A stretch of DNA of 64,000 nt from JACDAN01 sp963802375. GTDB taxonomy: Bacteria > Actinomycetota > Thermoleophilia > Gaiellales > Gaiellaceae. Location of the stretch: NCBI GenBank assembly GCA_963802375.1, contig CAWDIJ010000001.1, forward strand, positions 53,541 to 117,540, in the 5' to 3' direction. Positions 49,465 through 57,078 of the stretch are shown in pieces. The notes under the pieces are model-generated. The model had not been told where the DNA came from. It worked only from the letters and a program-made list of their open reading frames with translations, and searched no databases. Made by a program: the position numbers and the translations under genes. The first letter of the stretch is position 1, and every line of letters begins with the position of its first letter.

Positions 49465-50385
49465 ATGCGCAAGCTGTTGATGCTCATTGCCGCGCTGGCC
49501 GGGACTCTGGCGATCGCGGTCGCGCCCGGAGGCGCGGTTACGGGCAACTTTGTTGTGGACAACGAGCACCCGTACGTGGGCCTTGTGGGGTTCTATGACG
49601 CAGAGGGCGAGTTCCTGTGGAGGTGCTCAGGGTCGCTGCTGACCGATCGCGTCTTCCTGACTGCTGGCCACTGCACCGATCAGAACGCTGAGGAGTCACC
49701 TGTGATGGCGCGGATCTGGTTCCATCAGGACGCGGGCGCCGAGTACGACCCAGAGACGGAGCTCGATCCGACGACCGGGTACCCCGACTACTGCATTGAG
49801 GGCGACCCGCTCTGCGTCGAGGCGACGTTGCTCTTCGACTACGGGTTCGACAACTTCGCGGGCTTCCCGAACATCCGCGACGTCGGGCTGATCATCCTGC
49901 CGGAAGACCAGGCTGTCGAGCTTCCTGAGTACGGGCAGCTGGCCGAGGCCGGCTTCCTCGACTCGCTCAGCTCGCGCGAGTTCAAGGACAGCACCTTCAC
50001 GGTCGCGGGATACGGCCTGACCAAAACGAACCCCGCGCAAACAATCTCGTTCCGCTCGCGGCTCATGGCTATGACACAGGCCGCGAACCTGAACAGGAGC
50101 TCCAACACGGCGGGCTTCAACCTGCAGCTGAGCTCGGCACCAGGCGGCGGCCGTGGTGGCACCTGCTTCGGCGACTCCGGTGGCCCGACCTTCTACGGCG
50201 GGTTCAGCTCCAACACGATCGTCGGTGTCAACTCGTGGCTCTTCGGCTTCAACCGCCAGACCTGCGGCGGCACCGGCTTCGCGTTCCGCACCGACACCGA
50301 GGCCGTCATCGAGTGGATTCTCGGCATCGTCCGGCAGTACGCACCCGGCGAGCTGGATGAGATCCAGTTCGTCGAGGCGCCGTAA
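49465..50385 (+). CDS. secreted trypsin-like serine protease (S1), second copy
   Basis: A 306-residue exported protease. Signal peptide residues ~1-24; triad His69 (TAGHC), Asp139 (IRDVGLIIL) and Ser238 (GDSGGP). Four extra Cys (YCIEGDPLC, CFGD, TCGG) suggest disulfides. ATG 49465 follows GAGAGGAGGGG. It is related to, but longer than, the protease at 1243-2046 (insert around PDYCIEGDPLCVEA). A strong terminator follows. Substrate unknown. Confidence 0.93.
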   Translation: MRKLLMLIAALAGTLAIAVAPGGAVTGNFVVDNEHPYVGLVGFYDAEGEFLWRCSGSLLTDRVFLTAGHCTDQNAEESPVMARIWFHQDAGAEYDPETELDPTTGYPDYCIEGDPLCVEATLLFDYGFDNFAGFPNIRDVGLIILPEDQAVELPEYGQLAEAGFLDSLSSREFKDSTFTVAGYGLTKTNPAQTISFRSRLMAMTQAANLNRSSNTAGFNLQLSSAPGGGRGGTCFGDSGGPTFYGGFSSNTIVGVNSWLFGFNRQTCGGTGFAFRTDTEAVIEWILGIVRQYAPGELDEIQFVEAP

Positions 50386-50411
50386 CAACTCAACGCTTCG
50401 TCAGCTAAGAC

Positions 50412-50455
50412 AGCGACAGCGACACGCCCGGGTCACCTGGCGTGTCGCTGTCGCT
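50412..50455 (+). terminator. strong stem-loop terminator after protease
   Basis: AGCGACAGCGACACGCC (50412-50428) pairs perfectly with GGCGTGTCGCTGTCGCT (50439-50455), a 17-bp stem with a 10-base loop, 26 bases after the stop. Confidence 0.75.
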
Positions 50456-50586
50456 AGGGCCGGGAGCCGCAGCGTTTTAGCTAATGCGCCAATCCACCTC
50501 ACGTGCTATCCACGTAATCAGGTTGGATTCATCGCTCGGGTTCGTTTACAGTTCCTGCTCGTATCTGTCTCGAGGGGGGTGAGGCA

Positions 50587-50841
50587 TTGAGGTCACGCGG
50601 TGGACGGCCGAAACGTGCGTTCGCGCCAGTCGTTGTGGTCGCCGTACTTGGCGTATTGGCGGCGACTACAGGGTTGTCGGCAGGAACGCCGTCTGCGGCG
50701 GCGCAATATCAGTATCCGGAGAAAGTGGTGATCTGTCACCACACCGGCTCCGCGAAGAACCCGTTCGTAACGATCCGGGTCTCGCAGAACGCCGTGCCGG
50801 CGCACCTGGCGCACGGTGACACAATCGGCGCCTGCCCGTAG
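50587..50841 (+). CDS. secreted His/Cys-motif protein, copy 2
   Basis: An 84-residue paralogue of the 42512 protein without its N-terminal 50 residues. It has a short basic start, a hydrophobic segment (APVVVVAVLGVLAATTG) that could be a signal peptide or anchor, and the same C-terminal domain (KVVICHHTGSAKNPFVTI, AHLAHGDTIGACP). TTG 50587 follows GAGGGGGGTGAGG. DNA similarity to copy 1 continues through the stop into the terminator, so the duplication covered about 250-290 bases. Confidence 0.75.
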   Translation: MRSRGGRPKRAFAPVVVVAVLGVLAATTGLSAGTPSAAAQYQYPEKVVICHHTGSAKNPFVTIRVSQNAVPAHLAHGDTIGACP

Positions 50842-50860
50842 TTAAGACGCCCTAGACCGG

Positions 50861-50890
50861 GGAGGCCGTCACGTGCGGCGGGCGGCCTCC
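50861..50890 (+). terminator. terminator of copy 2 His/Cys-motif gene
   Basis: GGAGGCCG (50861-50868) pairs perfectly with CGGCCTCC (50883-50890). It is homologous to the hairpin at 42911-42940. Confidence 0.7.
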
Positions 50891-51115
50891 TCGACACTAC
50901 GGCAGGGCCGTGTCTGCGGAGTGCCTCGCCTAACGTTCAGCACACGATTTAACGGGCGACCGGGGCGGGTGGCGATCCGAACGTTCAGGCGCTCGCAACA
51001 GACTCTAGACCGTCACACGTACCACCAGACCCGGCTGACCACACGACTGACCACACACCGCTTTCAACAGAGAATGTTGGGGCGGGCAGCGGCCGGGAAC
51101 GGCTTGTTCATGCGA

Positions 51116-51187
51116 TGGGCGTGACTGGGATCGAACCAGTGACCTCCCGCGTGTGAAGCGGGCGCTCTCCCGCTGAGCTACACGCCC
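51116..51187 (-). tRNA. tRNA-Val(CAC)
   Basis: A 72-base minus-strand gene: acceptor GGGCGTG/CACGCCC, discriminator A, anticodon stem CCCGC/GCGGG with loop TTCACAC (CAC), T-loop TTCGATC. CCA is not encoded. Confidence 0.95.
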
Positions 51188-51271
51188 TGAAGCGCCACAG
51201 TAGCGCGCACCAGCGAGGACTCGTGCGCCGCTGGAGCAGCAGGTTGTCGAACGAGACCGCTGCGCACGGGG

Positions 51272-51832
51272 TTAGTCGCGGCCAATTCTGAATGTGGAGT
51301 CGACGATTGGATCGGCGAGGCGCATGCCGTTCTTGACGCGGAACGCAGGCCGCACGGTCCAGCGGTAATCGCCCGGCGTGAACCGAACGCGGCGTGGCAG
51401 GGTCACACGGGCGGACCGAGTGCGCCTCTGGTAGAAGCGCCTGCCGTTTCGGAAGAAAGCGGCCCGGTAGTACGCCGCACGCGCCTGAGACACCCAGGCG
51501 AAGGTCCGTGTGGGTTTGAATCGCGGCAGCTTGCGCGCTCCGGACGGCGAAGCGGCGGGCTGGATCCGTTGGCCTTCGGCGGCAAGCGTCGGCTGGTTTC
51601 TCGTTGGAAGCAGGCTGACGCCGAGGATCCCGACAAGTGCGGCGAAACTCAGGAACGAAAGGGTTGCCGCGACCGGGATCCTCCGCTGCCGGGTGGGCGT
51701 CGGAGGTTCGATTCGGGCCGGAGCAGGCCAGGGATGATCCGGCAGAGCGGCGCGTGCCCCTGCAGCGAGATCGGGGTCCACGAGCACGAGCTCCGGACTG
51801 ATCGGCCCGGTGGCGGGCTTTCTGGTCTCCAC
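51272..51832 (-). CDS. single-pass membrane protein with PELVLVDPDLA motif
   Basis: A 186-residue protein. The cytoplasmic N-terminus contains PISPELVLVDPDLAAG, followed by a Pro-rich stretch, a membrane helix (VAATLSFLSFAALVGILGVSLL) and an Arg/Tyr-rich external domain (FAWVSQARAAYYRAAFFRNG, RRVRFTPGDYRWTVRPAF) resembling a small fibronectin-like sandwich. GTG 51832. The first part matches the N-terminus of the 42512 protein although the rest is unrelated. I do not recognise a named family. Confidence 0.75.
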   Translation of the reverse strand: METRKPATGPISPELVLVDPDLAAGARAALPDHPWPAPARIEPPTPTRQRRIPVAATLSFLSFAALVGILGVSLLPTRNQPTLAAEGQRIQPAASPSGARKLPRFKPTRTFAWVSQARAAYYRAAFFRNGRRFYQRRTRSARVTLPRRVRFTPGDYRWTVRPAFRVKNGMRLADPIVDSTFRIGRD

Positions 51833-51963
51833 GATGCCGAGGGTAACGTCGAGGGCGGCCGTCTGCAGGGACGAGTTTGGTGAGTCAGAAGCGCAGCAGC
51901 GGAGCCAATGCCGAGAAGCGGCCCTCCGGACCCTTGTAATGGCCCAACTGACGGCGGATACTC

Positions 51964-52419
51964 ATGCCTCTGATGACCGGCCGGGTCTTTGCTCTCGTGC
52001 TGGTTACTGCGGCCGTTGGACTCGATGCTCGGAACGCGGTGGCCGTCCCAAGCGACTTCTTCTACGTGAACATTCGTCAAGTCACCAACTACGGAGCGCT
52101 CTTTCGCGTCACGGGCGCTGCAACGTTCAACCTCCGTGGTTGCTCGACGTCCAACCCGAGATGTCGGCCGGTCGTGCTGGCCACATTCGAGCTCATGCGC
52201 AATGGCCGCCTCGTCTCGAGTACGACGACGCGGACGGTTCCCGGCTCGGGCTTATTGAGCGCAACACTGCCGACGCTTGCCAAATGCCGGCGGCCAAGGG
52301 CTCGCACGCCACGTCACAGAACGGTCCGACGCACCTACGAGGTCAGGCTTATCGGCATCGCATACACCGGCCGAGCCGCAATCGACTCTCAGCTCACGCA
52401 CGTCCTCTGTCGCCGATAG
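51964..52419 (+). CDS. small secreted protein, unknown function
   Basis: A 151-residue exported protein: signal peptide LMTGRVFALVLVTAAVGLDARNAVA, then a beta-rich part (FFYVNIRQVTNYGALFRVTGAATFNLRGC) and a basic C-terminal stretch. Four Cys (RGCSTSNPRC, AKC, LCRR) suggest two disulfides. ATG 51964 has only a weak ribosome site (CGGCGGA). No family recognised. Confidence 0.65.
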   Translation: MPLMTGRVFALVLVTAAVGLDARNAVAVPSDFFYVNIRQVTNYGALFRVTGAATFNLRGCSTSNPRCRPVVLATFELMRNGRLVSSTTTRTVPGSGLLSATLPTLAKCRRPRARTPRHRTVRRTYEVRLIGIAYTGRAAIDSQLTHVLCRR

Positions 52420-52458
52420 CCGACGGGCGGCACGCGAGCACGCCGCCGTGCCCGATGC

Positions 52459-52896
52459 CTAGCCGTTGCGCCGCGCGGGCTGCGTGGGCGTTCCGAGGAC
52501 GGCCGCGAGCGACGCAACCTCAAGGAAGACGCTCCGCAGCTCCTCGACGCCATGTTCCTTGCGCAGGAACGCCGTCGCGCCGGCCTCTGCGGCCTCCTCC
52601 GCGCCAACCGGAGTCTGCGTCCCCGTCAGGACGAGGATCTGGACGGGCAGGCCGGTTGCTCGTATTCGCCGAGTAGCCTCGAGCCCATCCATGACGGGCA
52701 TCATCAAGTCCATCAGGATCACGTCTGGCCGAAACTCGGTCGCAAGCCTGACGGCCTCCTCACCGTCGGCCGCGATCCCCACGACTTCGACCCGCTCGTC
52801 CTCCGAGAGCACCGCCATCAACGACTCTGCGTAGAGTCTGTGATCGTCGGCCAGGAGTACCCGGACGGCCGGCCCGGATGTCAGCTTCGAGGGCAT
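52459..52896 (-). CDS. single-domain response regulator (receiver only)
   Basis: A 145-residue canonical CheY-like receiver: acidic pair Asp17-Asp18 (LLADDHR), phosphoacceptor Asp63 (ILMDLMMPVMDG), the switch Thr (LVLTGTQ) and Lys in AFLRKEHG. There is no output domain, only a short tail. It probably acts through protein contact or phosphate transfer. It diverges from the LuxR-type regulator gene at 53084. No histidine kinase is nearby. Confidence 0.9.
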   Translation of the reverse strand: MPSKLTSGPAVRVLLADDHRLYAESLMAVLSEDERVEVVGIAADGEEAVRLATEFRPDVILMDLMMPVMDGLEATRRIRATGLPVQILVLTGTQTPVGAEEAAEAGATAFLRKEHGVEELRSVFLEVASLAAVLGTPTQPARRNG

Positions 52897-53083
52897 GAGG
52901 TGACCTTACCGCCGCTCGTCCGGCTCGCGAGTCCAGGCCGAAGGGCTTTCCCCCACCCGGAAGGGGGGTTAAGGCGGTTTGCGCGAGGGCAATCTGCGGA
53001 AGGCGGGCAAGTGTCACAGATGGTGCGAGCCCTTGAAAAATGGTGAAACCTCACCTATACCTTTCAACAGTCCTACTGCGGCC

Positions 53084-53770
53084 ATGGACACAGAGAAGCT
53101 GACACTTGATCCACTCGACGCGGTCGTCCTGGATCCACACCCGATCTGGCTCGACGCCGTCGAGATGGTCCTGGCGCGGATCGGTGCGAGCGTCGTTCTG
53201 AAGACCTCGTCCGCTCGCGAAGCCCTTGCGGCTATCGAGCGGGACCAGCCGCGGCTGCTGACGCTCGAGCTCGACACCCAGCCGGGTGAGCCCGACGGCT
53301 TCGAGGTGATACGCCGCGCCACGGCCCTGTCGGGGTCGCTGCGTGCGATCGTCCTCTCGACGCATCATGACGCCGCGCACATCGACGGGGCGCTAGCCGC
53401 CGGTGCGGCTGCATACGTCGTCAAGACGGCGCATCCTGACGACGTCGCCTCGGCGGTGCGCCAGGCGTTCGACCATTCGGTCTACCTCCCGGGCGGGCCA
53501 CTCGCCGTCGGCAAGCCGCTCGCCCCCGAAGCACAACCTGCCCGCGGGGAGCGGCCCCGGGGACTCACCCGGCGCGAGCTCGAGATCCTCCGTCTCGTCG
53601 CCGAAGGCCACTCCAACTCGCAGCTGGCCCGCATGCTCTGGGTCACCGAGCAGACGGTGAAGTTCCACCTCTCGAACATCTATCGGAAGCTCGACGTCGC
53701 CAACCGCACGGAAGCGAGCCGGTGGGCACAAGTGCACGGCCTGCTCGACGACGAGCTGAGCCTCGCCTAA
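53084..53770 (+). CDS. LuxR-type regulator with degenerate receiver
   Basis: A 228-residue NarL-like regulator. The receiver (about residues 10-130) lacks the usual features: the phosphoacceptor position holds Glu62 (LLTLELDTQPGEPDG) and the acidic pair is reduced to one Asp (VVLDPHP), although the Lys (VVKTAHPDD) remains. The C-terminal LuxR helix-turn-helix is intact (LTRRELEILRLVAEGHSNSQ, VTEQTVKFHLSNIYRKL). ATG 53084 is chosen, with no clear ribosome site. Likely phosphorylation-independent. Confidence 0.88.
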   Translation: MDTEKLTLDPLDAVVLDPHPIWLDAVEMVLARIGASVVLKTSSAREALAAIERDQPRLLTLELDTQPGEPDGFEVIRRATALSGSLRAIVLSTHHDAAHIDGALAAGAAAYVVKTAHPDDVASAVRQAFDHSVYLPGGPLAVGKPLAPEAQPARGERPRGLTRRELEILRLVAEGHSNSQLARMLWVTEQTVKFHLSNIYRKLDVANRTEASRWAQVHGLLDDELSLA

Positions 53771-53856
53771 GACGTCCGACAGCGGTCAGGTAGCAGCCGG
53801 TTGTCTCTTCGTGACCACGCGCTGGGCGGCCCTCGGCGAAACTGGCAGATAGCGGG

Positions 53857-54051
53857 CTAGCAGCTAGAGACCGGGATCGTGATCGGCCCGAACTTCAGGC
53901 CGTCGGAGCCGCCCCATTTCTTGTCCATGAAGCAGCCGTGGAGCGTGAGCTCGTAGATGCCGCCGATCTCGATGAGCCTCGGGGGCTCGTAGTTCGTCGC
54001 GAGACCGTCGCACTCTTGCGGGGTCGGTTGACCAAGGAAACCGGTAGTCAT
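53857..54051 (-). CDS. lasso-type RiPP precursor candidate
   Basis: A 64-residue peptide from ATG 54051. It carries an exact lasso leader signature YxxPxLxxxGxxxxxT: Tyr21, Pro24, Leu26, Gly30, Thr36. With Thr36 at position -2 the core would be residues 38-64, beginning HGCFMDKKWGG and ending TIPVSSC, with Cys40 and Cys64 able to form a disulfide. The core lacks Asp/Glu at ring positions 7-9 (an Asp sits at core position 6, or 7 if the core starts at Leu37), so cyclisation is uncertain. A kinase-like gene diverges 65 bases away and a cyclase remnant follows. An in-frame stop upstream leaves ATG 54051 the only start. Confidence 0.7.
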   Translation of the reverse strand: MTTGFLGQPTPQECDGLATNYEPPRLIEIGGIYELTLHGCFMDKKWGGSDGLKFGPITIPVSSC

Positions 54052-54116
54052 GGGGCGAAATGTAGATCGAGGTCCCTACCTCGGCAACCGGCCACGAGAC
54101 CAGGATTTTGCGGTCG

Positions 54117-54976
54117 ATGAGACTGCCTGCGGCGTCGTCGTCACGGGCCCCAATCGGGGCGTACGGGCTGCGACTCGTGGGAGTTGATGGCTCGCGTCCG
54201 GACCTAGTCCCCGCGGATACGCGCTGGCCGACGTTCCATATTCGTTCCGAAGTCCACCCGCCACCCTGGTGTGAGCGCGACGTCGTCGATGACTCCGCCG
54301 CGGAATTGCGCCTCCAGACGGGCGGCGAGATACGCATCGACCGAGAGGGCGGCCGCGTCGTCTTCAGGATGGAGCGTCCGCTCCCGGACCTGGAGTTGAT
54401 CCATCCGTACCTCGCCCCTGTGGCGGCCGTCGCGGCGCACTGGTTCGATCGGGAAAGCTTTCACGCCGGCGCGTTCGTGCTCGATGGGGGCGCCTGGGGT
54501 GTGGTCGGCGAACGTGGAGCCGGAAAGAGCACGCTCCTCGCCTCCCTGGCGTTGCGCGGGATCGCCGTCCTTTCCGACGACATGCTGATCCTCGACGGCG
54601 ACGTCCCGTTCGCAGCTCCGAGGTCGATCGACCTGCACCCCTCGGCCGCGCGGCACTTCGGCGTCGGCCGGCCACTCGGCATCGTGGGCACCAGGGAGCG
54701 GTGGCGCCTGCGCCTCGCACAGATTGCCGAATCGCCGCCACTGCGCGGATCGGTCTTCCTCTCCTGGAGCGATCGTGTCGAGGCGTCTCGCGTTCCTCCC
54801 CAGACGCGAATCGCGCGACTCGGCGCTCAGCGGGGTTTGCGGCTCACCCCATGCCACCCAGCCCGCCTGCTCGATCTCGCCACCCTTCCCCCTGGGAGCT
54901 ACGGCGACCGCCGGACTGGCAACGGCAGGACGCCTCCACCGACGTCCTGCTCCAGCTCATCGGAAGCTCCGGCTGA
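54117..54976 (+). pseudogene. HPr-kinase-like protein of lasso peptide locus, frameshifted
   Basis: About 286 residues after repair. A P-loop GERGAGKST (residues 131-139) and LSDDMLILDG define the HPr kinase/phosphorylase-like C-terminal fold; proteins of this type occur in lasso peptide loci, where some phosphorylate the peptide. The frame is lost at a run of five C (54889-54893): after LLDLATLP it should continue PWELRRPPDWQRQD and end DVLLQLIGSSG at 54976. One missing C explains the shift exactly. ATG 54117 (or TTG 54108) diverges from the precursor gene. Confidence 0.7.
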
Positions 54977-55708
54977 CCGAGTGCCTTCGAGCCACGCGGC
55001 CTGGGCGAGGAGATACGAGCGTGGATTGGGGGCCGGAGACATCCATTCACGCCGGAGTGCCTCCGTGTCGACGATCTCGGCATCGACGCCCTCTCCCTGC
55101 CACGACGCGGCGAAGACGCGGCTGTGTCGGTTCCAGAAGGCGTGGTCGAAGGTCGCTTTCGAGGTCCGAGCGAGGACCGGCTCCGGCAGCAGATCGCCGA
55201 AGAAGAGCCGCATCGCGTCGGTACGGCTGTGAAACCGGTTCGATCGCGGCAGCGCGGAGAGCGCCGCCCAAAAGCGGCGGTCGGAGAGCGGATGATGAAC
55301 GGCCACGCCCTCGGCGGCGCCGAGAGCATCCAGGCTGGCCGCGCTGATCTCCATGTGACGCAGGCGTCGCATCCAGGCGAGCCGCGGACCCCAGCGGAGC
55401 GGCTCGCCGGCCGCCTCTCTGGCGGCCGCGTGTTCCACGGACCGCCTGGCGTGGTCGCGCAGCCAAGGAAAGACGTCGCTCGGGATCCGGCGGCGCAGGA
55501 TTGACGCCCGAACGAGCCGCGGCGCCAGCGCGAAGCTCACGCGGAGCACGTCGCGAGGCTGCGGTCGCGCCGCCCCAGCCAGCAACTGCGTCCGAGCCCA
55601 CTGTGAAGTCGAGAAGGCCTCGTCACCCCTTTCCGGGGGCCGTGTTTGAAGCACTGTCCCCTCCGCACCGAACCGGCGGGTCCCGAGCCAGTGGACGAGA
55701 ATTCGTCG
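54899..55708 (-). pseudogene. lasso cyclase-like (asparagine synthetase family), N-terminally truncated
   Basis: An open frame of 270 codons bounded upstream by a TAG at 55709-55711; a GTG start at 55654 gives 251 residues. Lasso macrolactam-synthetase/AsnB C-terminal features: GDEAFSTSQW, VHHPLSDRRFWAALSALP, RLFFGDLLPEPVLARTSKATFDHAF. The amidotransferase half and the ATP-binding SGGxDS are absent: the frame runs only about 70 residues before LRHMEI. The 3' end overlaps the convergent kinase gene by 78 bases. It cannot be a working cyclase alone. Confidence 0.7.
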
Positions 55709-55895
55709 CTACGCCAGAAGCCTCTTAGAGCGTGCGGGGAGCGGCCGAACGGGCGGTCTCTCCTCACGGAGCGCGATCAGGCCGTGCTCGGACGGCGCCT
55801 TCGTGCTCGTTCGCTCGCTCTCGTGCGTGGCTCACCACCGCGCCCGGCGGTCTCGTCTCGAACGGCCCTTGGTGGTCGTCGAACTCGATCCGATC

Positions 55896-55916
55896 CGGGT
55901 CAGTCTCCCTGACCCG
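55896..55916 (-). terminator. terminator of the giant surface protein gene
   Basis: CGGGTCA and TGACCCG form a perfect 7-bp stem with a 7-base loop, 17 bases beyond the stop codon at 55933. Confidence 0.55.
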
Positions 55917-55932
55917 TGACTTCGCGACCGGG

Positions 55933-57078
55933 CTAGATGCCGGTGTTCATGTCGGCCTGGACTTCAGCGGCCGTCTGGGCGCGGTTGTAGATACGCATAT
56001 CGTCGAGGAGGCCGCCGTAGAACTGCCACGGGTCGGCATCGGCGCCCAAGCGCAGCGGATTGCCGCGTGCCGTCATCGATGCGCTCAGGCTGCCGGAGCT
56101 GACGGGTGCACCGTTGACGTAGAACTGGACCGTAGAGCCGTTCCAGACGATCGCCAGGTGGCTCCACACGTTCTTGGTGAGTGAGCCTGTCATCGCCACG
56201 GCGCGCAGACCCGTAGCGGTTCCGATCAGGAATACCGGTCTCGTGCCGTTGGTCTGGAGCTCCAGCGCGTACTGGTAGTAGGGCGAGGTCATGGTGGTGT
56301 TCCAATGCTTGCCCAGGACCACCTGATCGCCCGTGCTGGCGGTGCTGGGCTTGAGCCACGTGGACAGAGTGAGCCCGGTACCCGTGATATCGAGGCTGGG
56401 CGAGTTCGGCGCGCTCAGGTAGTCGTTGGCCCCGTCGAAGCTAAGGGCAGACCCGTACTTGCCGGTACCCCATGTCAGACCGTTCAGAAGGGTCGCCGTA
56501 TTGTTGTTGCCGGAGCTGTCGGCGGCAGAGGTGCCGGCGCCCGCGTTGAAGCCCCAGGCGACCATCAGACCGGTTGGTGCGGCGGGCGCAACCGTGAAGG
56601 AGGCGGTGTACGACTGGGCGGCAGACGGCGCCACAAGAATGTGGGTCTGGGTACCGCCGTCCGACCAGGAGGCGAAGGTATAGACGTTATTGCCAACGGT
56701 CTGGTTACGGGCCTCGACCGTGTGGTTGAAGTCGATCAGGGTGTCAACCGTGAACGGTGCGGTACGGGCAATGCCGTCCAGGTAGAGCGTCAGGCCGCTG
56801 GCCGGTGCCGTCGCAAAGGTCAAATTGACCTTCTCGGGCCTGATCGTGACCACTTTTGTGTTGCTGAGGCCATTGGAGTCGGTGACCCTGAGACTGATGC
56901 GGTAGCGGGTATTGCCTGCGAAGTCGTGACCGGCCGTTGGGATGCTGAAGCTGCCGGTCTTGCTGCCAACGATCACCTGGCCGGGGTGCACGTGGCCGTC
57001 GTGTAGGAAATCGATGTTCCACGTGAACGCGCTCGCAGGCAAATCACCGTCGTCGGGATCTGTACCCTCGCCGCTCAA
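55933..57078 (-). CDS. C-terminal LamG segment of the giant protein
   Basis: A 381-residue open segment. The first 90 residues (SGEGTDPDDGDLPASAFTW, VIVGSKTGSF, VTDSNGLSNTKVVTI) are a PKD-like sandwich, then a repeat-type domain (LTFATAPASGLTLYLDG). From about residue 170 a LamG/concanavalin domain follows: GLMVAWGFNAGAGTSAADSS, YLSAPNSPSLDITGTGLTLS, VWSHLAIVWNGSTVQFYVNG, LLDDMRIYNRAQTAAEV. It joins the PKD segment upstream after a frame slip near 57078. The real protein end is TAG 55933. Carbohydrate binding is likely. Confidence 0.75.
   Translation of the reverse strand: MSGEGTDPDDGDLPASAFTWNIDFLHDGHVHPGQVIVGSKTGSFSIPTAGHDFAGNTRYRISLRVTDSNGLSNTKVVTIRPEKVNLTFATAPASGLTLYLDGIARTAPFTVDTLIDFNHTVEARNQTVGNNVYTFASWSDGGTQTHILVAPSAAQSYTASFTVAPAAPTGLMVAWGFNAGAGTSAADSSGNNNTATLLNGLTWGTGKYGSALSFDGANDYLSAPNSPSLDITGTGLTLSTWLKPSTASTGDQVVLGKHWNTTMTSPYYQYALELQTNGTRPVFLIGTATGLRAVAMTGSLTKNVWSHLAIVWNGSTVQFYVNGAPVSSGSLSASMTARGNPLRLGADADPWQFYGGLLDDMRIYNRAQTAAEVQADMNTGI

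Noticed and set aside
49230..51187. An integrated phage or genomic island
   Set aside because: The bracketed segment has no integrase, excisionase or phage gene and base composition is like its surroundings; only an att-like scar is proposed.
51272..51832. Anti-sigma factor for a neighbouring ECF sigma factor
   Set aside because: A single helix after a cytoplasmic segment suggested it, but no zinc-binding HxxxCxxC motif and no sigma factor gene are present.
53857..55708. A complete lasso peptide gene cluster
   Set aside because: B1 (PqqD-like) and B2 (leader peptidase) are not found, no transporter is adjacent and the cyclase is truncated, so only a reduced locus is claimed.
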